From positions 124,001-188,000 of the forward strand of contig NW_024881698.1 in the NCBI RefSeq assembly GCF_019059575.1: a stretch of 64,000 nucleotides of DNA, written 5' to 3'. Of the stretch, positions 20,754 through 33,119 are shown piece after piece. This DNA comes from Amphibalanus amphitrite. Lineage: Eukaryota > Arthropoda > Thecostraca > Balanomorpha > Balanidae. A program made the position numbers and the translations under genes. Within the stretch, counting starts at the first letter, position 1. Each line of letters starts with the position of its first letter. The notes below the pieces were generated by a model. The model made no database searches, was not told the origin of the DNA, and saw nothing but the letters and a program-made list of their open reading frames with translations.

Positions 20754-23700
20754 TTAAACACCATAAAAAGATGTTTGGCGGCGAGTACGCGACGAACGGC
20801 GGAGAGGGGGTGGCGAAGCAGGCGGCGGGTCCGGCGGCACGCGGCGAGCCGGGCGAGAGCCGCCGGGGGCACCTGAGCGGCTGGGTGCAGGCGATGCAGC
20901 AGGCGGGCGGTCCACCGAGCTGTCTGTCGCTGTAGTAGGCGTGTCGTTCACCAGGACGTCCGGTGCTGCAGGCGGCGTTGCGGCAGGCATGTTGTCCGTG
21001 AAGGCCGGTTTACACCGAGCCAGGGTGACGGTGTCGCGTCGCCCGAGACGGTCGATGGTGGCGGTGTGCTGGTCGCGGGATAGGACACGATAAGGACCGT
21101 CATAGACGTATTGGAAAGGAGAGCGATGCGAATCGCGTCGGATGAAGACGTGGGAGCAGGTTTGCATGTCTTGAGAGATGAAGATTTGGCGGGAGCCAGG
21201 ACGAGGAGGAGTTGGACGGAGCTCCGACATGGCGGCACGGAGACGAGAGGCTAGGGAAGCCGGATCAGAAGAAGTGTCCGACGACATGGGGGAGAGGAAG
21301 TCACCAGGAACTCGGAGACTGCAACCATAGACGAGGTCAGCAGCGGTGCATCCGAGATCCTCCTTGAGGGCCGTGCGCACTCCGAGTAGCACCAGAGGAA
21401 GTCGGTCCGACCAGGAAGCGGCGTCGTCATCGGTCCGCAGAGCTGACTTCAGTTGGCGGTGGAAGCGCTCTACCATCCCGTTTGCTTCTGGGTGGTAGGC
21501 GCAGGTCCGGATCCGAGAGGTGCCGAGAAGCTTGGAGACTTCTGTCCAGAGGCGGGACTCGAACTGGGATCCTCTGTCGGTGGTGATGAGTTCGGGTACT
21601 CCGAAGCGGGCGATCCAGCCGCTGACGAGATGCCGAGCCACCGTGACGGCGTCCATGGTGGGCAGAGGAATTGCCTCGGGCCATCGGGTGAAGCGGTCGA
21701 CGACAGTCAGGAGGTAGGAGTTGCCATGGGACGGAGGAAGTGGTCCGACAAGGTCGATGTGGATGTGCAGGAAGCGAGAGTCAGGTGGCTGGAAACTGCC
21801 CATGGGTGGCTTCGTGTGGCGCTGGATCTTGGCACGCTGACAGTGCTGGCAGCTCCGGACGAAGGCACGGATGTCCGCGTTGATGTGGGGCCAGATGAAC
21901 CTCGATGAGATGAGATGACGCGTAGCGTTGATGCCAGGATGAGACAAGTCGTGGAAGCTCTTGATGATGGAAGGGCGGAGTCTGGCTGGGACTACAGGTC
22001 TAGGTGTGGCCGTTGAGGTGTCGCACCAGAGACGTAGATGCGGATGATCAGGGACTGGGAAGTCACGGATGACCAGAGATGAGGATTGTTGCAGCTTCGG
22101 CAGGTCAGGATCGTTGGCTTGGTGTAGGGCGATGTCGGCCAAGCTCAGAAGGCCGGGTGAAGGTGTAGCTGCGGCAGAAGCTGGCGCAGACACTGAGCTG
22201 ATCCGTGAGATGGCGTCAGCTACCGGGTTGAGGTGTCCAGGAACATGTCCGATCTTGCTGGTGTGCTGCAGAATCAGGTCCATGTGACGTTGTTCACGGA
22301 GAGAATGGTTGGCGTTGCCGTTGGCCTTGAGAGCAAAGACGAGCGGCTTGTGGTCCGTGAGGATCTCGAAGTCGCGTCCTTCCAAATAGGGCAGGAAATG
22401 TCGCACGGCGAGGTACATGGCGAGCAATTCCCGTCCAAAGGTGCTGTAGCGGCGTTGGGTGGGCGTGAACTTGCGCGAGAAGAAGGCGAGAGGCTGAAGA
22501 GAACCACCAACTCGCTGGTGGAGCACGGCGCCGGCTGCAGTGCTGCTGGCGTCAGTGCTGAGGCTCAGAGCTGCATCTTTGACGGGATGAGCGAGCTGGG
22601 TGACGTCAGCGAGGGCGGCTTTGGCTGCAGAGAAGGCGGCGTCTGCCTCTGAGGTCCACGTGACTGAAGCAGCTCGGTCGTCTGAGGCAGTCAGGCCGTG
22701 GAGAGGTGCCAGAAGAGCAGCAGCGTGTGGGATGAAGCGATGGTAGAAGTTGATCATCCCCAGGAACTTCTTGAGGCTCTTCTTTGACTCTGGACGGTCG
22801 AAGTTCTTGATCGCGCTGACTCGATCGTCGAGAGGAGTGATGCCTCCGCTGGAGATCTGGTGGCCGAGGTAGGAGATGCTTTCCATGCCGAAGGCGCACT
22901 TCGATGGGTTGAGGAGCACACCGTTGCGGGAAAGACGGCTGAAGACCTCTCGGAGGTGTGTGAGATGTTCCGAGATGCTGCTGCTGGCGATGAGGATGTC
23001 GTCTACATAGACGAAGGCGAAGTCCAGGCCACGGAGGATGTGATCCATGAACCTTTGGAAGGTCTGAGCGCAGTTCCGGAGACCGTACGGCATACGGAGG
23101 AACTCGAAGGCGCCGAAGGGCGTTGTGATCGCTGTCTTGGCGATGTCTTCTGGGGCCATCGGTATCTGGTTGAAGGCCCTGACGAGGTCGAGCCGAGAGT
23201 AGATCGATGTCCCAGCGAGGCAGGCAGTGAAGTCATGGAGATGTGGTAGTGGGTACCGGTCAGGCACTGTGATGCGGTTCAGTGCACGGTAATCACCACA
23301 GGGTCTCCAATCTCCAGAGGACTTGGGCACCATGTGCAGCGGTGATGCATACCGACTGCTGCTGGGTCGGATGACTCCGAGACTGAGAAGGCGCTGGAAC
23401 TCTGCCTTGGCAGTGGCGAGTCGAGCTGGATCCAGACGGCGTGGGCGGCAGAAGACCGGAGGGCCGGTAGTCTCGATGTGATGTCGGACTGAGTGCTGTG
23501 GCTCCGGATGATGTGACGGCTGGGTGAGGCTGGGGAATTCTCGAAGGAGGTTAAGGAATGCTGGGTTGTCGGTTCCGACGACGGCTGTCAGTCCGGTGGA
23601 TGGCACTGAAGAGTGGGAAGCAGGTGAGGACAACTCAGTTAGGTGGTCGATGAGACGGCCTCTCTTGGTGTCGACGAGGAGATCATACGAGGAGAGGAAG

Positions 23701-24071
23701 TCGGCTCCTAGGAGAGGATGGGAGACGTCCGCGATGATGAAGATCCAGTTGAAATCTCTTCTGAGGCCGAGAGAAAGCGTGAGCATGCGCTGACCATAGG
23801 TCTGGATGCTGCTGTTGTTGGCTGCTTGCAGATCCAGACCGTTGGTTCCGCGAGCACGATCGGTGGGTGTCGCTGGAAGAACACTGTACTCGGCTCCAGT
23901 GTCGATGAGGAAGGTGATGCCAGTGTTGTTGTCCTTGAGTCTCAGAAGGCCGCTGGCTGGAGGGACGTCAGGGTTGAGCAGGGCAGGTGCAGACGTCTGT
24001 GTCACCTGTCCTACTGCTGGTTTCCCGAGGTCTGAGTTGCGGTTGCAGACCACGAGCACGGTGACTGACAT
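20754..24071 (-). CDS. pol: Pol polyprotein (protease, RT, RNase H, integrase)
   Basis: Open frame of 1105 codons as delimited by its first ATG, though the true entry is probably by -1 frameshift from gag near 24020. Domains in order: aspartic protease with D-T-G at about residues 57-59; reverse transcriptase with '[15 protein letters not shown]' and catalytic 'YVDDILIA' near residue 350; RNase H ('[14 protein letters not shown]'); integrase with the H-H-C-C zinc motif ('[13 protein letters not shown]' ... 'CQHCQRAK'), then the D,D-35-E core ('IDLVGPLPP', '[10 protein letters not shown]', '[12 protein letters not shown]'). The C-terminus is Pro/Ser-rich, with no chromodomain. All catalytic residues are present and no stop interrupts, so the element could be autonomous. 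It copies element RNA to DNA and inserts it in the genome. Confidence 0.95.
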   Translation of the reverse strand: MSVTVLVVCNRNSDLGKPAVGQVTQTSAPALLNPDVPPASGLLRLKDNNTGITFLIDTGAEYSVLPATPTDRARGTNGLDLQAANNSSIQTYGQRMLTLSLGLRRDFNWIFIIADVSHPLLGADFLSSYDLLVDTKRGRLIDHLTELSSPASHSSVPSTGLTAVVGTDNPAFLNLLREFPSLTQPSHHPEPQHSVRHHIETTGPPVFCRPRRLDPARLATAKAEFQRLLSLGVIRPSSSRYASPLHMVPKSSGDWRPCGDYRALNRITVPDRYPLPHLHDFTACLAGTSIYSRLDLVRAFNQIPMAPEDIAKTAITTPFGAFEFLRMPYGLRNCAQTFQRFMDHILRGLDFAFVYVDDILIASSSISEHLTHLREVFSRLSRNGVLLNPSKCAFGMESISYLGHQISSGGITPLDDRVSAIKNFDRPESKKSLKKFLGMINFYHRFIPHAAALLAPLHGLTASDDRAASVTWTSEADAAFSAAKAALADVTQLAHPVKDAALSLSTDASSTAAGAVLHQRVGGSLQPLAFFSRKFTPTQRRYSTFGRELLAMYLAVRHFLPYLEGRDFEILTDHKPLVFALKANGNANHSLREQRHMDLILQHTSKIGHVPGHLNPVADAISRISSVSAPASAAATPSPGLLSLADIALHQANDPDLPKLQQSSSLVIRDFPVPDHPHLRLWCDTSTATPRPVVPARLRPSIIKSFHDLSHPGINATRHLISSRFIWPHINADIRAFVRSCQHCQRAKIQRHTKPPMGSFQPPDSRFLHIHIDLVGPLPPSHGNSYLLTVVDRFTRWPEAIPLPTMDAVTVARHLVSGWIARFGVPELITTDRGSQFESRLWTEVSKLLGTSRIRTCAYHPEANGMVERFHRQLKSALRTDDDAASWSDRLPLVLLGVRTALKEDLGCTAADLVYGCSLRVPGDFLSPMSSDTSSDPASLASRLRAAMSELRPTPPRPGSRQIFISQDMQTCSHVFIRRDSHRSPFQYVYDGPYRVLSRDQHTATIDRLGRRDTVTLARCKPAFTDNMPAATPPAAPDVLVNDTPTTATDSSVDRPPAASPAPSRSGAPGGSRPARRVPPDPPPASPPPLRRSSRTRRQTSFYGV
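23981..24026 (-). promoter_or_regulatory. -1 ribosomal frameshift signal, gag to pol
   Basis: In the gag frame the minus strand reads tcG GGA AAC, a canonical X XXY YYZ slippery heptamer (24020-24026), three codons before the gag stop. After an 8-nt spacer, GGACAGGTG (24003-24011) pairs with CACCTGCCC (23981-23989): 8 of 9 pairs, 13-nt loop. Pol is exactly in the -1 frame. Function is inferred from this layout. Confidence 0.85.
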
Positions 24072-25051
24072 GAGCGCGCGTTGGTACCGAACTTGTGGTG
24101 GTACCAGCAGTAGGAAGCACCAGCGCCGGTAGATGTGCTGGTTGGAGGGCTGGGTGACCGGGCAGCAGCAGACAGGTCGCGTGGTGGACGGTGGCGAGCG
24201 CGGCCGGGGGCACGGGATGCAGACCTCTCTCGGCGGCGCGTCTCGTCCATCAGTGTGGCGACTGATGTTGTGAGGGCCGTGACACCAGTCAGCAGCTGGC
24301 TCATCAGGTCTTGGAGGTGGTAGGGTCCTGCAGGAGCAGCAGGTGAGGCTGCAGCAGGCGCAGAAGTCGATACCGCGGCGAGAAGGCCTGAGGTAGGTGC
24401 AGCGACGTCCGACTGCTGCGGAAGCTCCAGGAGTCGGTCGGCAGTGCTAGCGATGGTCGCAAGGTCCGTCCCAAGCGGCAGGCACTGGAGGAAGGGCTGA
24501 GTCCGAGGCGGAAGAGCATTGAGGAAGATCTGGCGGATGAGCGGGGAATCTTGTGAGCCTTCAGCTTCAGCAAGGTCCAGGAGATGCCGAAGGAATTGGG
24601 AAGGACGCCTGTCGCCGAGTTGTTGGCCAGAGAGCAGGCAGCGAAGACGCTGTTCGACTGATTTGCCGAACCGCTGACGGATGGCGTCGGAAAGGATGGT
24701 GTAAGGTCGGTCTAGAGGAGGGTTGCGGAGGATGTCGGTGAAGTCGCGCAGGAGGTGGCCAGGAAGGAGAGTAGCGGCGATCCGGAAGCGGCTGAGCTCA
24801 TCGTCCACAGCTGCCTGAGAGAAGAAGAGGTCGAGCTGGACGAGCCAGATCACGGGGTCCTCCTCGAAGAAGCGCGGCGGCGCGACGTGGCTGCGTGGCG
24901 CGGTCGCCACGCGGAGGTAGTCCGGTTGGGCGGCAGCGGCAGCAGCAGCAGCAGCGGTATGCGAGGCGGCGGCGGCGGCTGCACCGGCGCCGGCGGCTGC
25001 ACCGGTGCCGGCGGCTGCACCGGCGCCGGCAGGCTGGGTCTTCTGGTCCAT
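24011..25051 (-). CDS. gag: Gag with Cys-His-Cys-Cys zinc finger
   Basis: 346 residues from the ATG at 25051 (context GCAGCCATGG) to TAG at 24011. The N-terminus is an Ala/Gly-rich low-complexity run, followed by '[20 protein letters not shown]' and a capsid-like helical segment ('[21 protein letters not shown]') typical of this Gag group. Near the C-terminus '[18 protein letters not shown]' is a C-H-C-C finger rather than the usual CCHC knuckle, a mark of CsRN1-type elements. It forms the particle that packages element RNA. An open frame extends 5 codons upstream of the ATG but starts with TTG. Confidence 0.92.
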   Translation of the reverse strand: MDQKTQPAGAGAAAGTGAAAGAGAAAAAASHTAAAAAAAAAQPDYLRVATAPRSHVAPPRFFEEDPVIWLVQLDLFFSQAAVDDELSRFRIAATLLPGHLLRDFTDILRNPPLDRPYTILSDAIRQRFGKSVEQRLRCLLSGQQLGDRRPSQFLRHLLDLAEAEGSQDSPLIRQIFLNALPPRTQPFLQCLPLGTDLATIASTADRLLELPQQSDVAAPTSGLLAAVSTSAPAAASPAAPAGPYHLQDLMSQLLTGVTALTTSVATLMDETRRRERSASRAPGRARHRPPRDLSAAARSPSPPTSTSTGAGASYCWYHHKFGTNARSCQSPCSWSATATQTSGNQQ

Positions 25052-25358
25052 GGCTGCCGAGAGCAATGGTCGGGAAGATCGGTGGCGGCGACGGCGACAC
25101 GGCGATCGGCAGGTGCTGCGGTGCAGCTGCAGAGGTAGCCGGACGGTAAGGTGAGCCGATGAAGTAGCTGGATCGTAGTGCAGCAGTAGTAGTCGGCGTT
25201 ATCCAGTTACACTCAGCACAAAAGAAGGATCCTCGTGAAGACACACCATCCGCCACTTCCTTCCTACACAAAGAGAGCTGGAGGAGATAGCTCAGGGTGC
25301 AGGCCAGTGTCGGTGTGCCAGGGTACACGAGGGGATAGCGATCCCTTAGTGCGCAGAA

Positions 25359-25371
25359 CGCGGGGTCACCA
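25359..25371 (-). other. Primer-binding site, tRNA-Trp type
   Basis: One base inside the 5' LTR the minus strand reads TGGTGACCCCGCG. The first 11 bases complement the 3' end of animal tRNA-Trp (...CGGGGTCACCA), the primer known for Kabuki/CsRN1 elements. Confidence 0.75.
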
Positions 25372-25759
25372 ATCTGGCTGGTGTAGCCAGTAGAAACACT
25401 GTAAGATACAGATATCTCTTGTATTTCGCCACAAAATCGAGACATATATAGTTTTACATACGAACTTACTTATCTAGTATTGCACACATGTTGGCGAGAA
25501 CATCGAATGTAATAAACGAATACATATGGTTTTCAATATACACATAGCCAATGCAGTTGTCCAAACAATACAGCAGTTTAAGCGAACGGAACGTTAAAAG
25601 GGGGGCGCACAACTTAATCGAAGGCTCTTAGCAATTTAGAGACTGGTAAAAGCGACACCTATTAACAAAACTGTAACTAGCGGTTCACAGCATCTAGCGG
25701 CGACCGGCAGAAGCAACATGGGCCTAGCGGTGACCGGCAGAAGTACATGGCTACAATAC

Positions 25760-26499
25760 CCACCTTTGTATCACCGTTATCAATATTCATCGGGCCGACA
25801 TTCAGGCGAAATTTAGTTGTCAAGTCGGACACGTTTTCATTTTTTAGCACTAAAACAAATATCCACCGCATGACAGAACGAAAACAATAATCATCAAAAT
25901 CACGTGATCGATATGGACTCTGAGTGGACGTGTCCAAGGCCGTATAAGAGAGGTAGAATCATCCCGCAATTTCCAATGGACCGGTCGCTAAGGATTAGCG
26001 TGACGTCACTGGTGGAGACCGCGCGGCGCCCGGCTCCAAGCCGTACGTCGGGTACATTTGGCACTTCATCGCTGTTATTACTGAACGTAACGACAACTTA
26101 TGACCCTTAATAACGTTTTTACCCACCTAAAGCTGATTTCCTTGCCGATACATTGCCGACCCGAGCCCCACGGTTGACAATCTTGGGATATGGGTCGGAT
26201 GGGCGACCTCGCGACGGGAGAAGGAACGATTTGGCAATTGTTGTGTCCCGCACCGCAGATTGCATTCTCTATCTGTACCCGGAGGGGGGCAGGGGGCACG
26301 TGCCCCCATCGGATCAGGGGGCCTCTCGGGCCCGAGGGGCCCTGCAGGGCCCCTTGGCGTCGCATGCGACGCCAATTGGCGGCTGAGGGTCCACGCTGGC
26401 ATTTTCGACTCAGAAGGGCCCCACAGGGCTCGAAAGAATACCTTATGTGCTCCGAATAGCCACACTTCTCTCCATAAGAGCCACACACCGGCTTTTTAT
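25760..26499. other. No gene recognised
   Basis: Flank of the LTR element. Contains a G/C-rich stretch at 26275-26375 with a perfect 22-bp palindrome at 26354-26375 centred on GCATGC. Overlapping frames on both strands here are compositional. Confidence 0.4.
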
Positions 26500-27440
26500 T
26501 GTTCCTTGTCGGCATTTGAGGGCCCTTGCCGGCCTCTCAGGGTCCATTGGCGACCTCTTGAGGGCTACTTGCCGGCCTCTGAGGGCCCTTACCGGCCTAT
26601 CAGGGACCAGCAGCTCTAAGGGTTCCACACACGCCTGTGATGACCCCCTAAACCAATGGTTGAAGGCCCCCACAACGGCGCCTGCGAGGGCCCTCACCGG
26701 TGGCTGTGAAAGCCCCAAACCGGTGCCCAGCTGAGGGCCCCACACTGGCACCTCTGAGTTCAACCGGCATCCCTGAATGAAGTTCCAAAGGCCCAAACCA
26801 GTGCTTCTTCTAGAAATTGAATTTGCCGTGGGACCTTGAGGATCCTGGATCTTGATTTTTGGTCACGGCACAAGTCTGTTCTTAAGGCCATATATCGGCG
26901 GCTCTGAGGGCTCAACGCCGGAGCCTCTTAAGTCTTACGGCCTAAGACGGGACCTTCGCATCGGACGGCCACTCACCGGTGACTTTTGAGGACCCCACAC
27001 CGACGACTCTGAGGGCCCCCACCGGCGTCTGAGAGTACCTTGCTGGTCTCTGAGGACTCCACAGGGCTCCTGAAGACACCGCAGACCTCTTGAGGGCCCC
27101 TTGTCGGTCTCTGAGAGCCCCTGTCGGCTTATAAAGGGTTCGAGCCAGCAGCTCTAGGGGTCCCGCACCCGGCTGTGATGACCCCACACTGCAGTTGAGG
27201 GCCCACAGGCCACAATTGCAACTGTGAGGACCCTCACCAGCGCCTCTGAGGGCCACACACTAGCACCTCAGAGGGCCCGCAGCGGTACCTCTGGGGCCCC
27301 GCACCAATGCCTCCGAGGGCCTCACACCGGTACCTACCTCTGAGGGCCCACACCAGTGCCTCCAAAGGCTTCATAACCGGTGGCCCTGAGGGCACTACAC
27401 CGGTGATTTTTGGTGGCCTACCGAAGGCACAACACAATCC
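26500..27440. repeat. Degenerate ~27-bp tandem repeat, CCTCTGAGGGCCC type
   Basis: Repeated blocks of 'CCTCTGAGGGCCC' plus 'ACACCGGTG' with many substitutions, reverse-complement relative of 13740-14240. Period drifts between about 24 and 30 bp. The several frames across it are products of the periodicity. Confidence 0.7.
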
Positions 27441-30266
27441 CTTAGTCTCGCTGAGTTTCTATCCCAATCCCATACCGGCTTCTATCCCAATTCCGGCTCA
27501 ACTAATTAGCAGCCCCCCCCCCCCAATGGGTCAGCGGCGCCGCGCCGGTGTCGGTGCCGGGGGCCAGCGCCATCGGGGCGGCAGTCGGCCACGCGCACTC
27601 AATGGTTAGCGCTTAGCACCGGCGGCTAGCGCACGCCCGGCGTGTTATTGGCCGTGAGCCGCTCCAAAACGGCTGAAGTAGCTGGTCGATATAGGCATTA
27701 AGCAGATGAGAAGATGCAGGTGGATTAATGACCGGCAAGCTTTTGTGCTTTACGAGGGCGAAGGGTCGAAGTCGGCTGCTAAGCCGTGAGCGGATTTTAT
27801 CAGATGCCGGTTCACTATGACCTTTATCCGGGTCCTGGTCCGCTGACGCACTCTTGGAGAGCCGAATCACAGCAAAACTCCATCCACGACTGTATCTATA
27901 CGGCTTACGCTTTTCTGAAAACGTCTGCGTTTGGCCTACGGGCCCGGCTGGCCGGCCGGACGGCCCCGATTGGCGATCCACCAGTGACGTCACTGGTAGT
28001 GTTAAGCTGATTGGCGAATAATGCATGGGGAAAACCGGGACGACATCCCCCTGGACGTGTCGGCTGTGCCGCACTCTGTCTCCACTACTCATCACTCTCA
28101 TTGCTGCTGGAGGTCTCGCTCGAGACTCCGTCCTGGACTGGGCAGTCGCAGCCCTCCAGCATGCTTCCACCATGCCATTCCGGTGATGGGTTGTAGCACG
28201 CAGCTTCGCCCTCCGTTTCTTGTCTGCGAACGGTAGTGCCGGACGCCCAGCGGCAGCACCTGGAACGGATGCAGCGTCGAATCAACATGGTGTAGCTTGA
28301 CGAAAAACATGCTTACTCTAAACATCAACTGTTCAAATCAGAGACAGAAAAGGCTTTGAGAATTATTTAACTGTGAAATCACTGATAAGATAACAATTGG
28401 GTAAGGTAGATAATATATCATCAATGTAAGCATCCTCGATGTAGTTGTAAATGTTCAGTTGGGACATATTTAATGTATAAAACGTTGTTTTGACAGCAGC
28501 TTTATTATTTTAACGGAAGCTTTCAAGATCACTTCGGCTCCCTTCTTCAGCCAAACCTGAGAAACAGCTGCTTTATGCGCATATTGGTGTTTGGATGCAC
28601 TCTTCCTTCTTCAGCCATTCTTCATTGATGCCGACGAATCGTTCTCTGATCCTTCTAGCTGCCGATCACCGCCTCATTACAGCGGTAAGAACGTTCTTGA
28701 CACACAAGGCAACCGCTTCATCGGTATGCTCTACGCCTATTCCTAAAGTCTGTTGAAAGAAGTCAGCAATGCTCTCGTTCGATGAGCTAACGATACTTTT
28801 CTTCTGAAACCAAATACTCCAGAGCTCTCCTCTGGTAACCAACTGGTAACTGGTAACTGGTAGGTAACTGGTAGCTCTCCTCATGACCAGCTCCTTACAG
28901 TTTAGAGCACAACAATACTGGCAACTCTACTCCCGAATTGAAATGTATTACTTGGTAGAGCTGAGCTTGATAAAACTAATCAAACATGATTTTAAACTAT
29001 ATCTATCAGGTGTAGGAGTAATCCAATAGGATGCGTTTCAAGAGTAAGTGCCGTCGTTCATTGGCTGAACGGTATGACGTCAAGTATGTGACGTTATGAA
29101 AGGTCAGGTCAGGGGTCAAACGCGCGGTAGTCTGCTCCTCAACGCTCTGAGCCGGGCGCCGCCTTAGTACCGTTCTCGATATCAGACCGTTTAATTCCGA
29201 GAGGAGGAAAAAGTGGCATAAGTTTGAATACGTCCCCGAACTAGGTTTCTGCGACACATCGAATGGTATTAGAATCAGTGTCAACTTTTGTCGATAGTTG
29301 CTGATTTTCTATGTTTTTTTCCCCCCAAATCGTACTGCTGACTTTAATACCGTTTACACTAGTGTATTTTGATTTTGGCGTTGTAAGTCCCAAAATTTGA
29401 TAATTATGTTATTAAAATGCCTCTGAGTACTCCGAAACGATGTAGCTGTTTGACCATATGTGATTTATGGTGCTGAAAATGTTTGGTTTCGAGTTCTAAG
29501 CCCCATACCCAAGTGCTATAGTCTGGCAAACCCAAGAAAGAAAGAATGGAGTAGGAGAGAAAATATGCTCTCGCAATATAAATGCACCTGCATCAACGAC
29601 CGCAGCACTTTAAATCCATTTCTTTCTTAAGGCTGAAACAGACTCTTTCCGCATCAATCGCTCGCTCGCACGACTCGGATCTGAAAATCGTATGTCCCGC
29701 AAACACTTCTCGCCGCACGACTCGCTCGCCCGCATCACGCGCAGCTCTCGCAACGACTTTCGGCATCAATCGCACTGTCCGTACGGGAAGTATCAAGAAC
29801 AATTTGGTAATAAATGTGTTCTTTACTTATACTATATAATACGTGTTGTGTGTTCCTTTTCATCAATATTCATCAAAAATAAGCCAGATAAAATTTGATA
29901 GTAATTTAAACACATTTTATAAATTTAAAACATGCATCTACCAGCGCAACGCATCAGTAAAATGATGCTTGTTGGTCACGTGCCATTATGAAAAACACTA
30001 GCCAGTAAATGAAATAATAATGCAGACAGGCACAACCGAGATTCTTCCAGAAAAGGTTGGGACACCAGTCACGTGACCCTTTTTCCTGCTTTTCCCAACC
30101 CTCCTCACGATTTTCATAAGCCTTGATTTTTCCTTTTAAACACTTTGCGCAGAGGCGTTTGTAGCTAATTTATTTACAAAAACTAATTTAATGATATTTG
30201 AAATTAACAAATACATATTTACTCGCAATCTCAAACAAAAGTTGAATTTATTCGCGTTTCTTTAGA
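27441..30266. other. Mostly unassigned; possible Penelope-type end near 28490
   Basis: A frame at 27613-28173 (-) of 186 codons matches nothing I recognise. At 28480-28640 'GGAAGCTTTCAAGATCACTTCGG' breaks into blocks resembling the non-coding ends of Penelope-like elements (compare 43437). Short TGGTAAC direct repeats occur at 28833-28876. 29100-29250 and 29580-29840 hold frames without family signal. Confidence 0.35.
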
Positions 30267-30270
30267 TTAA

Positions 30271-31464
30271 CCCGCGCCCTGCTGGGGGGGGGGGGGTGTT
30301 TGAACACCCCCCCTTGTGGTTTTTCGCGAATATCTCAAAAACGGCGGCGCGGAGCGCCGCCGTTTTTGGTACACCTTATCATACATCAATTCTACACATG
30401 TTGTGAAAATTTCAGACCAAGGTCATTCAAGGTCAGGTCACCAGGTCACTTGAAGTGACCTCACCTCATAAAAAGTTTCAATGTCTGTCATAGCTACAAC
30501 GAGTGACCGATCGCTTTGAAACTTTCAGCGATTGCTAAGAGCAATAGCATGTACAAAATGTATATCTCAGAATTTTTATATCGATGACCTAAGGTCAGGT
30601 CAATTTTGCGACCTCCCCATTATAAGTCAATGGGAGAAAATTGAAATGCTCCTCTTTTGGACGTAAGACATTATAAACACTCCCAAACACTGAATTACAA
30701 GTGGTTTAGACACAGTGAACATGAAAATGGTGTCCGTGACCCCTGTTTATGTCCTGAGGTCATCTTAGGTCACGAATGGTATCTAACAGTTTTTCGCAAA
30801 TAACTTTTGATAGAGGCATGCTAGAGCGATGAAAACGCCTTAGATGTGCTCAGCTCGACGATGCGGATCGACTGATATGCAACATGAACCTTTCCGGTCA
30901 GGTCATGACCTTGACCCGAGGTCAAATTTTCAAGTTGACCTTTCAAGGTCAAGTTATAGTTCATTCGATGCGTCTTGACGAGAGGAACACGATGCCGGTA
31001 AAAGTAAGCTCGTACAAGGCTTGGGTCAAAAGTTATTGCAGAAAAACTGTTTCCGAAAAAATCGGTTATTTTTGCAGTTTTTGCCCCCTGCAGGCAAAAC
31101 CGTTGACGTTAGGTCAAATCTGAGAAAATTACTCAGAAAGGGCGTTAATAGGGCTATCGAATGCGCTTTTCCGCGGCGCTGTAGCTCGATTGGTTCCCGA
31201 GTTATGCGTTGGCTTCTTGGAAATTGTCGACATTCGACCTGGAAATCGACGAAATTTTGCCTTCAATGACCTCTGGTGACCTGACCTTTGACCTGACCAA
31301 AAAATTGACCGAAGTGATTTCCTCATTATTTTTGACGCTCTTTCGAACGCCGCCTTCTGCGTATCGCTACGTGGCCCAGGAGCCGAGTTAGAAGGGGGGG
31401 TGTTCAAACACCCCCCCCCCCCCCAGCAGGGCGTGGAAATCCAGGACCCCCAGCCGGGCGCGGG
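30271..31464. mobile_element. F1-related TTAA element, copy 3
   Basis: TTAA at 30267-30270 and 31465-31468. Ends CCCGCGCCC / GGGCGCGGG with hairpins GTGTTTGAACAC (left) and GTGTTCAAACAC (right) between G/C runs. The ends match the F1 family, but the body differs from copies 1, 2 and 4, though it too is dense in AGGTCA/TGACCT (30415-30620, 30895-30950, 31270-31300). Non-coding. Confidence 0.85.
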
Positions 31465-31468
31465 TTAA

Positions 31469-32335
31469 TCAGCTGGCAACCATCATCTATCGTCCTCGAT
31501 GTAGTCGAACTTGGCGCACTCGGATAGTGTTCGAAGTTTGTAACGCTTACTAGTTGCTATGGCGACCGGGCAGTACCTACGCTTTTCATTCGTCAACAAG
31601 TGCTCGCGGTCACGCTTTTGAACAGTCTTTATGCGTCAGTTTGTGTGACGCGTCATATCTGAAACATATTTCGTGAGGCTCCAAAACCATTCAATTCATC
31701 TCCTTCAAAACAAGTGTTTTGTATTATTTTCGATATTTTTTGGGGGCTTAATTGCTAGCTCCATTCATCATATCTTGCGTGAGGATAGTCATCACTCGGG
31801 GACCAGTCGTTGAAAGCAAGAAACAACGACGAGGAGGTCTTGTAAAAAGTCGCAGCGATTGCATTGAGCATTAAATGGCGGAAATATTTCTACCCCTCAC
31901 CGCCTCAGGCGATCACGTGCTGTCACCCACCTGGGCACAACTAGGGTATACAAAAGTGTTAGGCATAAATATTGGTATTCATTGGCCATTGCTTATTATC
32001 GGATCAGTATAAGCAATATTTTTATTGTGTTTATTTACAATATTGCGCCCGTAGATTTGTTTGTGTCTAATTTTTAAGAAGACCTACAATATAACGTAGC
32101 ATAGCTCGAAGAAATCAGTTATTTATGGTGCTGAAAATGTTTGTTTGCTTCTATGGCATCGTCTACGACGGTCTTGATATGAGCGACAGCGTGAACAGGC
32201 AAGTATACCTATCTGTAAAAACGTGCGGTCGAAATGTTTATTGTTACATGTGGTGGTAAGAACTGCCAAGTCGCCGCATAGGCGGCGGTACGGGGAGGGC
32301 ACCGGGGCACCGTGCCCCCCTTTGATTTTGGCATT
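31469..32335. other. No gene recognised
   Basis: AT-rich, with a short G/C block at 32280-32325 just before the next element. No convincing exon or repeat pair. Confidence 0.4.
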
Positions 32336-32339
32336 TTAA

Positions 32340-33119
32340 AGGAAGGGTGCCACCTTTTGGACACAACGCAGTTTTTACAAGATTAGCCTCACATGAACCT
32401 AAAAACCGGCTTCACTTACCTATGCTCGAGACGGTCAGCATTGAATCCGCACGTGAAGTTATCATTTGCGAGTTTTGCTGCCAGCATTCGGGCAGGCAAA
32501 AATCTTCAGCACTATTTCCTCGTCGTGTTAAGGGTATTTTATAAAACATGAAATCAGCAAAGGTATGTATAAAAGTTATACTTTTGAAGCATGTTTTATC
32601 ATTTTGAAAGGGTATATTTTTTCTTTATTGTATACACTTAAGTTTTAAAATTTTAATTGGGAAGTTTTTCTAGTAAGTTGCATGAAGGGTGAAGGGTTCC
32701 ATAGATCTCTTAAGCATTGTAAAGGAAAAACCTTTACTCGACTTATTTGATGTTCTTTTGACGTTCTTGTTCTTTGGCAAATATGGCCAACAGTTACCTA
32801 CTTGGTTACCTACAACTTAGTTCAAATCATGTTATCTTCTTCCTTTTTATTTGTTCATCTTTTTGTCTCAGTTGCGCCATCAATGCAAATGGCAGAATGA
32901 TATGTTGCCATGACAACAGGATATGCCAGCCGTCCTAGCTGCCACATCAAACGACCTTGAGTTGTAGTGGTGATATAAACAACGATCTTTTTTTTGGCCA
33001 ATGTATTAAATGCAATGTTTCGGTTTTTTGTATATTGTGGACGCGCTAACCACGTCTAAAAATTCAAATAAGTAAAATAGATTCATAGAACAAAAATTTC
33101 GGAAGGTGGCACCCTTCCT
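32340..33119. mobile_element. F3 TTAA element
   Basis: TTAA at 32336-32339 and 33120-33123. TIRs AGGAAGGGTGCCACCTT / AAGGTGGCACCCTTCCT, near perfect. 780 bp, AT-rich, non-coding. Same TTAA target as F1, F2 and F4 but distinct termini. Confidence 0.85.

Larger units (their letters stand above)
20354..25755 (-). mobile_element. Complete Ty3/gypsy LTR retrotransposon, CsRN1-like
   Basis: 5402-bp element with two LTRs of 383 bp that I find identical base for base, flanked by ATAC (20350-20353, 25756-25759). In transcription order (minus strand): 5' LTR 25373-25755, primer-binding site 25359-25371, gag 25051-24011, pol from the overlap to 20754, a purine tract (GGGCGGGGGAG) next to the 3' LTR, and 3' LTR 20354-20736. 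Both frames are intact. Identical LTRs mean a very recent insertion. The CsRN1/Kabuki-lineage assignment rests on the tRNA-Trp-type primer site and the Cys-His-Cys-Cys Gag finger (known lineage marks) and is inference. Confidence 0.95.

Noticed and set aside
20699-25149. Plus-strand frames across the LTR element (e.g. 21453-21908, 22860-23249, 24755-25138)
   Set aside because: They are antisense shadows of gag/pol in GC-rich sequence with no domains.
27613-28173. 186-codon minus-strand frame as a gene
   Set aside because: No recognisable motif, no splice or promoter context, composition like neighbouring non-coding DNA.
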